Notes under the pieces: model-generated
Databases searched by the model: none
Seen by the model: only the letters and a program-made list of their open reading frames with translations
What the model was told of the DNA's origin: nothing
Translations under genes and position numbers: made by a program
Shown: piece after piece, positions 32,534 to 35,098 of the stretch
Numbering within the stretch: position 1 is the stretch's first letter
Layout: every line of letters begins with the position of its first letter
DNA from: Bacteroidota bacterium
GTDB taxonomy: Bacteria > Bacteroidota > Bacteroidia > Bacteroidales > UBA12481
Assembly (NCBI GenBank): GCA_018669475.1
Contig: JABHCC010000083.1
Coordinates: 1-35,098 of the forward strand
DNA: 35,098 bases
Direction of reading: 5' to 3'

Positions 32534-33802
32534 TTATTCGTCTTTTATGCAGCGGACGGAAAAACCGAGATAGTTATCAGCATCACTACGGTCTATTCCT
32601 GGATTAGAATAGTACAGCAGACGCTTCCAGGAGTAGGATGAACCTTTGGGGGTTGATGTCCAATAATATGTAACAGCACCCACATCAAAATCACCTCCAT
32701 AAAGAAAATGATATCCACCTGGCAAGGCATTAAAACCACTAGAATTTGATCCATTACCGCCATTTTTCCAGCCATCTCTGGATTTCAATTTTCGACCAAC
32801 ATTTCCTGAAATACGCCATCCCTCAGAATTATGATCAGATTCATTCATTCCCAACGAGGACTCCAATTGTATCCAATCCTCATCACTCGGCAAATGCCAA
32901 TCATTAGGGCATGAGATTGTTGAAGATCGCCCCTTATATAAAACACCGTAAGTTTTATAATTATCAGTTGCTTTAGCCTCTTCAATAATGGCTCCATTAT
33001 ATCCGTAAACAAAGTAAGCACCACGATTTGCAGAATCAATAGTGGGCAGATATGCCAAATTCTCTGCCATCCATATTTGTTCATCAATTTTTACAACCTC
33101 ATATGTCCGTCCATCATTATCAGTACAGTTTATAAATTCAAGTTCAATAGCCTTGGATTCAATAACACTATCAGTTATGATCGTAGTAAATTTGCCACTA
33201 TGTCCTTTGTAATGAATATAATCACCTTGTTTGTATTTTAGGGTGAACTGACTATTGGCAGCCTTAAATTGGCTGGCCAGACCAGTATCAAGAGTATTAT
33301 GGGCAATGCCGATATATTCAATGTAGCTTGTTGATCCTGCGGCTTCGGTACATATTATTTTGAGGCCTTCATTGCGACTACTTGAGGCAACGTTGACGAA
33401 GTAAATACCTGGTTCTTGGATACTGATATTAAAACTGTGTTCGTCACTTGGTAAGTGTTTTGATTGAGAACACATAAGCTGGCCAATAATATTTCTCAAG
33501 CTGACTTCAACATAGCCTTGATGATTCAGATAAACAGTTAACTGGCCAACATTATTGAATGGATTGGGAAAAAAATGGATTTGCATCTGAGACTGAACAA
33601 GGTCAATAACTCCTGTCATTCCTGTAAGGATCAATGATACATTTCCAGGTACAGTAATTGATTCATTATTTGCCAGATTAGTAGCTGTCACGCTATCCAC
33701 CACTGTTGCTTCACCCTTACCCGTAAAGGTTATTTCGATATTCTGCGTAATACCTGAAATGCTTGCTATTGCAAGGACTGCAAGGAAAATAATCTGTTTC
33801 AT
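32534..33802 (-). CDS. exported FISUMP-domain protein with an internal sorting-like domain
   Basis: 422 residues. Signal peptide at 1-20 (MKQIIFLAVLAIASISG). Residues 80-150 look like a type IX sorting domain (FFPNPFNNVGQLTVYL, VEVSLRNIIGQLM, GIYFVNV), but placed in the middle of the protein instead of at the end. From about 228 to the end is a FISUMP domain: GRTYEVVKIDEQIWMAENL, CPNDWHLPSDEDW, GYHFLYGGDF, GFSVRCIKDE. An internal sorting-like domain may be an adhesive module, or the FISUMP part was joined behind an old T9SS protein. A strong promoter lies at 33825. The next FISUMP gene upstream is separate. Confidence 0.87.
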   Translation of the reverse strand: MKQIIFLAVLAIASISGITQNIEITFTGKGEATVVDSVTATNLANNESITVPGNVSLILTGMTGVIDLVQSQMQIHFFPNPFNNVGQLTVYLNHQGYVEVSLRNIIGQLMCSQSKHLPSDEHSFNISIQEPGIYFVNVASSSRNEGLKIICTEAAGSTSYIEYIGIAHNTLDTGLASQFKAANSQFTLKYKQGDYIHYKGHSGKFTTIITDSVIESKAIELEFINCTDNDGRTYEVVKIDEQIWMAENLAYLPTIDSANRGAYFVYGYNGAIIEEAKATDNYKTYGVLYKGRSSTISCPNDWHLPSDEDWIQLESSLGMNESDHNSEGWRISGNVGRKLKSRDGWKNGGNGSNSSGFNALPGGYHFLYGGDFDVGAVTYYWTSTPKGSSYSWKRLLYYSNPGIDRSDADNYLGFSVRCIKDE

Positions 33803-33824
33803 CTGTTTTATGGTTGCCCCCTTT

Positions 33825-33855
33825 CAAAGGTAATACAATACCGTTTCTTTACAAA
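33825..33855 (-). promoter_or_regulatory. Bacteroidota-type promoter for the FISUMP gene at 32534
   Basis: On the minus strand TTTG (33855-33852), 19 bases, then TACCTTTG (33832-33825): both boxes fit. The ATG is 22 bases downstream of the -7 box. Confidence 0.75.
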
Positions 33856-33957
33856 GAGCTTCTACCAGGCAAATTACTTCATGCCTTATCACCTGGAGCC
33901 AACCAATGGTATTGAATGCACTAACGTACTTTGAAAAGCAGTGCACAAGTGCAATTC

Positions 33958-34719
33958 CTATTCATCTTTTATGCAGCGGACTGAGAAGCCATACTTAATG
34001 TTTTGAGGATCACGATATACTGCCCCTTCAGCACTTGACCAAATTTCACGAACCCATGAGTTAAGCGAATCACATGGTGAAATAGTCCAAAAATTAGCAT
34101 TAGAGTGAAGACCATAAAAGCCTCCCTCATAATCACCAATACCACGTTTTCCGTTAAGGCGACGCATACCCGCGAATAATCCATTGAAACCACTTCTATT
34201 ATAGCCATAATATTCGTCATAGATAAGCTGATGGCCAACATCATGAGTACGACGCCAACCATCATTGTCAACATCATACGTCTGCATTCCACAGAAAAGT
34301 TCCAGGATTTTCCACTCTTGATCAATTGGTAGATGCCATCCATAAGGACAGGAAACCAATGCCGCCTTCCAGTTGTAAAGTACCCCGTATTGATTATAAT
34401 TGTCTTCATTTTTTGCTGAAGAAACATTTGTACCTTCATAAGCATAAACGTAATAAAGTAGAGCTGTATCTGATTCTTCTGAAGAGGGACTACATGAGGG
34501 CAAATAGGCCAGGTTTTCCTTCATCCAGGTTTGTTCTCCGATCTTGTAAGCACGGTAAGTATTGCTATCTCTTGAATCAGAAAATTCAAAAGGTTCACCA
34601 AGCTCCAAAGGAGGATAAACCCGATTAGTAGAGTATTCAGGGTTGCAAGACTCAGGAATAATCAAAACAATTCCAACTAATAGAACCAGCAAAGCATGTT
34701 CACTGTTTTTTGTTCTCAT
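33958..34719 (-). CDS. FISUMP-domain lipoprotein
   Basis: 253 residues. The N terminus is a lipoprotein signal ending IPESC (Cys 25) after a hydrophobic helix LLVLLVGIVLII. The rest is one FISUMP domain: YRAYKIGEQTWMKENLAYLP, YGVLYNWKAALVSCPYGWHLPIDQEW, GFNGLFAGMRRLNG, and GFSVRCIKDE at the end. In an extended region it shows many Tyr and Asn. It ends 155 bases upstream of the start of the other FISUMP gene. The two proteins share their last nine residues, so they come from one duplication-prone family. Confidence 0.9.
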   Translation of the reverse strand: MRTKNSEHALLVLLVGIVLIIPESCNPEYSTNRVYPPLELGEPFEFSDSRDSNTYRAYKIGEQTWMKENLAYLPSCSPSSEESDTALLYYVYAYEGTNVSSAKNEDNYNQYGVLYNWKAALVSCPYGWHLPIDQEWKILELFCGMQTYDVDNDGWRRTHDVGHQLIYDEYYGYNRSGFNGLFAGMRRLNGKRGIGDYEGGFYGLHSNANFWTISPCDSLNSWVREIWSSAEGAVYRDPQNIKYGFSVRCIKDE

Positions 34720-34811
34720 GACTAGTAAGGTTTGGTTACCACTAAGTTATGACCTTAGCCAGACTTGACCAATAGTAGTCATTGGAAGGGAATGATATTT
34801 AACTCTCTATA

Positions 34812-34851
34812 CAAATACTTAGCTAACATCCGAATAGCAGATATTCAAACG
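34812..34851. repeat. repeat copy B, next to a truncated FISUMP tail
   Basis: Second copy of the 40-bp repeat at 32435 (two mismatches). It is 45 bases from a leftover FISUMP 3' end at 34896, in the same relation as copy A has to an intact gene end. Confidence 0.88.
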
Positions 34852-34895
34852 TTCAGAACCTTATCCGTAGAAGGGTTAGTAATTGTAGAGCTGGT

Positions 34896-34923
34896 TTATT
34901 CATTCTTGATACAGGGGACTGAG
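34896..34923 (-). pseudogene. remnant of a third FISUMP gene (last codons only)
   Basis: Read on the minus strand, the codons before the TAA at 34898-34896 give SVPCIKNE, matching the SVRCIKDE ends of the two intact FISUMP genes here. The DNA also matches the 3' ends of those genes for about 28 bases and then diverges abruptly into the gene from the right edge. This is what a large deletion of a third FISUMP copy would leave. Confidence 0.55.
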
Positions 34924-35098
34924 TTATTCAGCTGATTCAACTTCTTTTGGTTCAATCCCCAATTCGGCTTCGAGGAGTGAGATAATCTCTCGATTATGTA
35001 CCAAAATTCTTTCGAACCAATAATGTTGATGATTCCTTGATTCCATAATGTTAAGGCAGAATCGTAGAAATCGTTTATCATCTATCAATTTGGAATAA
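34924..35098 (-). CDS. C-terminal end of an unknown protein (runs off the right edge)
   Basis: The minus-strand frame is open from the window edge to a TAA at 34926-34924, 57 codons plus stop. It contains DKRFLRFCLNIMESRNHQHYW, FERILVHNREIISLLEAEL and GIEPKEVESAE. The sequence looks protein-like throughout, with an amphipathic helical pattern and charged end, unlike a competing frame over the same bases that begins at 35081. The family is not recognised. Its stop abuts the FISUMP remnant, so its end may be native or altered by the deletion there. Confidence 0.6.
   Translation of the reverse strand, partial: YSKLIDDKRFLRFCLNIMESRNHQHYWFERILVHNREIISLLEAELGIEPKEVESAE

Noticed and set aside
33926-33957. 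Terminator hairpin TGCACAAGTGCA after the FISUMP gene at 33958
   Set aside because: Stem of five pairs with a two-base loop and a four-base T run is too weak to claim.
34896-35081. 61-codon frame at the right edge
   Set aside because: Only its last codons (the FISUMP tail) are meaningful; over the rest a different minus frame gives a coherent, protein-like sequence.

Overview
This window looks like chromosomal DNA of a free-living, carbohydrate- and peptide-degrading member of the Bacteroidota. Four things point there: substrates of the type IX secretion system (T9SS; C-terminal domains with an YPNP motif at the left edge and at 14644-15270), Fib-succ-major-paralogous (FISUMP) surface domains, many Bacteroidota-style lipoproteins, and several promoters of the Bacteroidota form TTTG - about 20 nt - TAnnTTTG instead of E. 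coli-like ones. No rRNA, tRNA, CRISPR array, insertion sequence or phage module was recognised.

Layout. 1-375: the end of a T9SS-exported protein. 413-6284: an exported M14 carboxypeptidase-like protein, an ADP-dependent sugar kinase homologue, and a second, larger M14 protein with a C-terminal amidotransferase-like region. 6291-6398: two different 7-bp tandem arrays between convergent genes. 6405-11190: a compact six-gene minus-strand operon (START lipid-binding protein, DUF2062 membrane protein, two short-chain dehydrogenases, LytS-type kinase, LytTR regulator) that suggests lipid metabolism coupled to a two-component system. 11310-15270: a giant seven-repeat exported propeller protein and a small T9SS substrate, translationally coupled. 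15361-16293: a coiled-coil exported protein ending in a UUCG-capped terminator. 16475-18529: a lipoprotein sulfatase whose leader carries a 101-bp tandem duplication. 18625-21882: three lipoproteins (PKD/FISUMP, DUF4249-like, unknown). 21976-23577: a GH20 hexosaminidase.

23578-24233 has no intact gene but holds several decaying gene fragments on both strands that I could read directly: a small lipoprotein with an in-frame stop, a nucleotidyltransferase-like fragment, and two tails of PD40 propeller proteins.

24234-30805 is the most system-like region. Two ECF sigma-factor operons diverge from a 79-bp spacer; each encodes a sigma factor, membrane protein(s), and ends with a homologous S41-family (IRBP/tail-specific-like) exported peptidase. 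30931-32154 is an exported propeller-like protein. 32534-35098 holds two FISUMP genes, the remnant of a third, a duplicated flanking repeat, and the C-terminal end of an unknown protein that runs off the window.

Functions are assigned from motifs read by eye; no database search was run.
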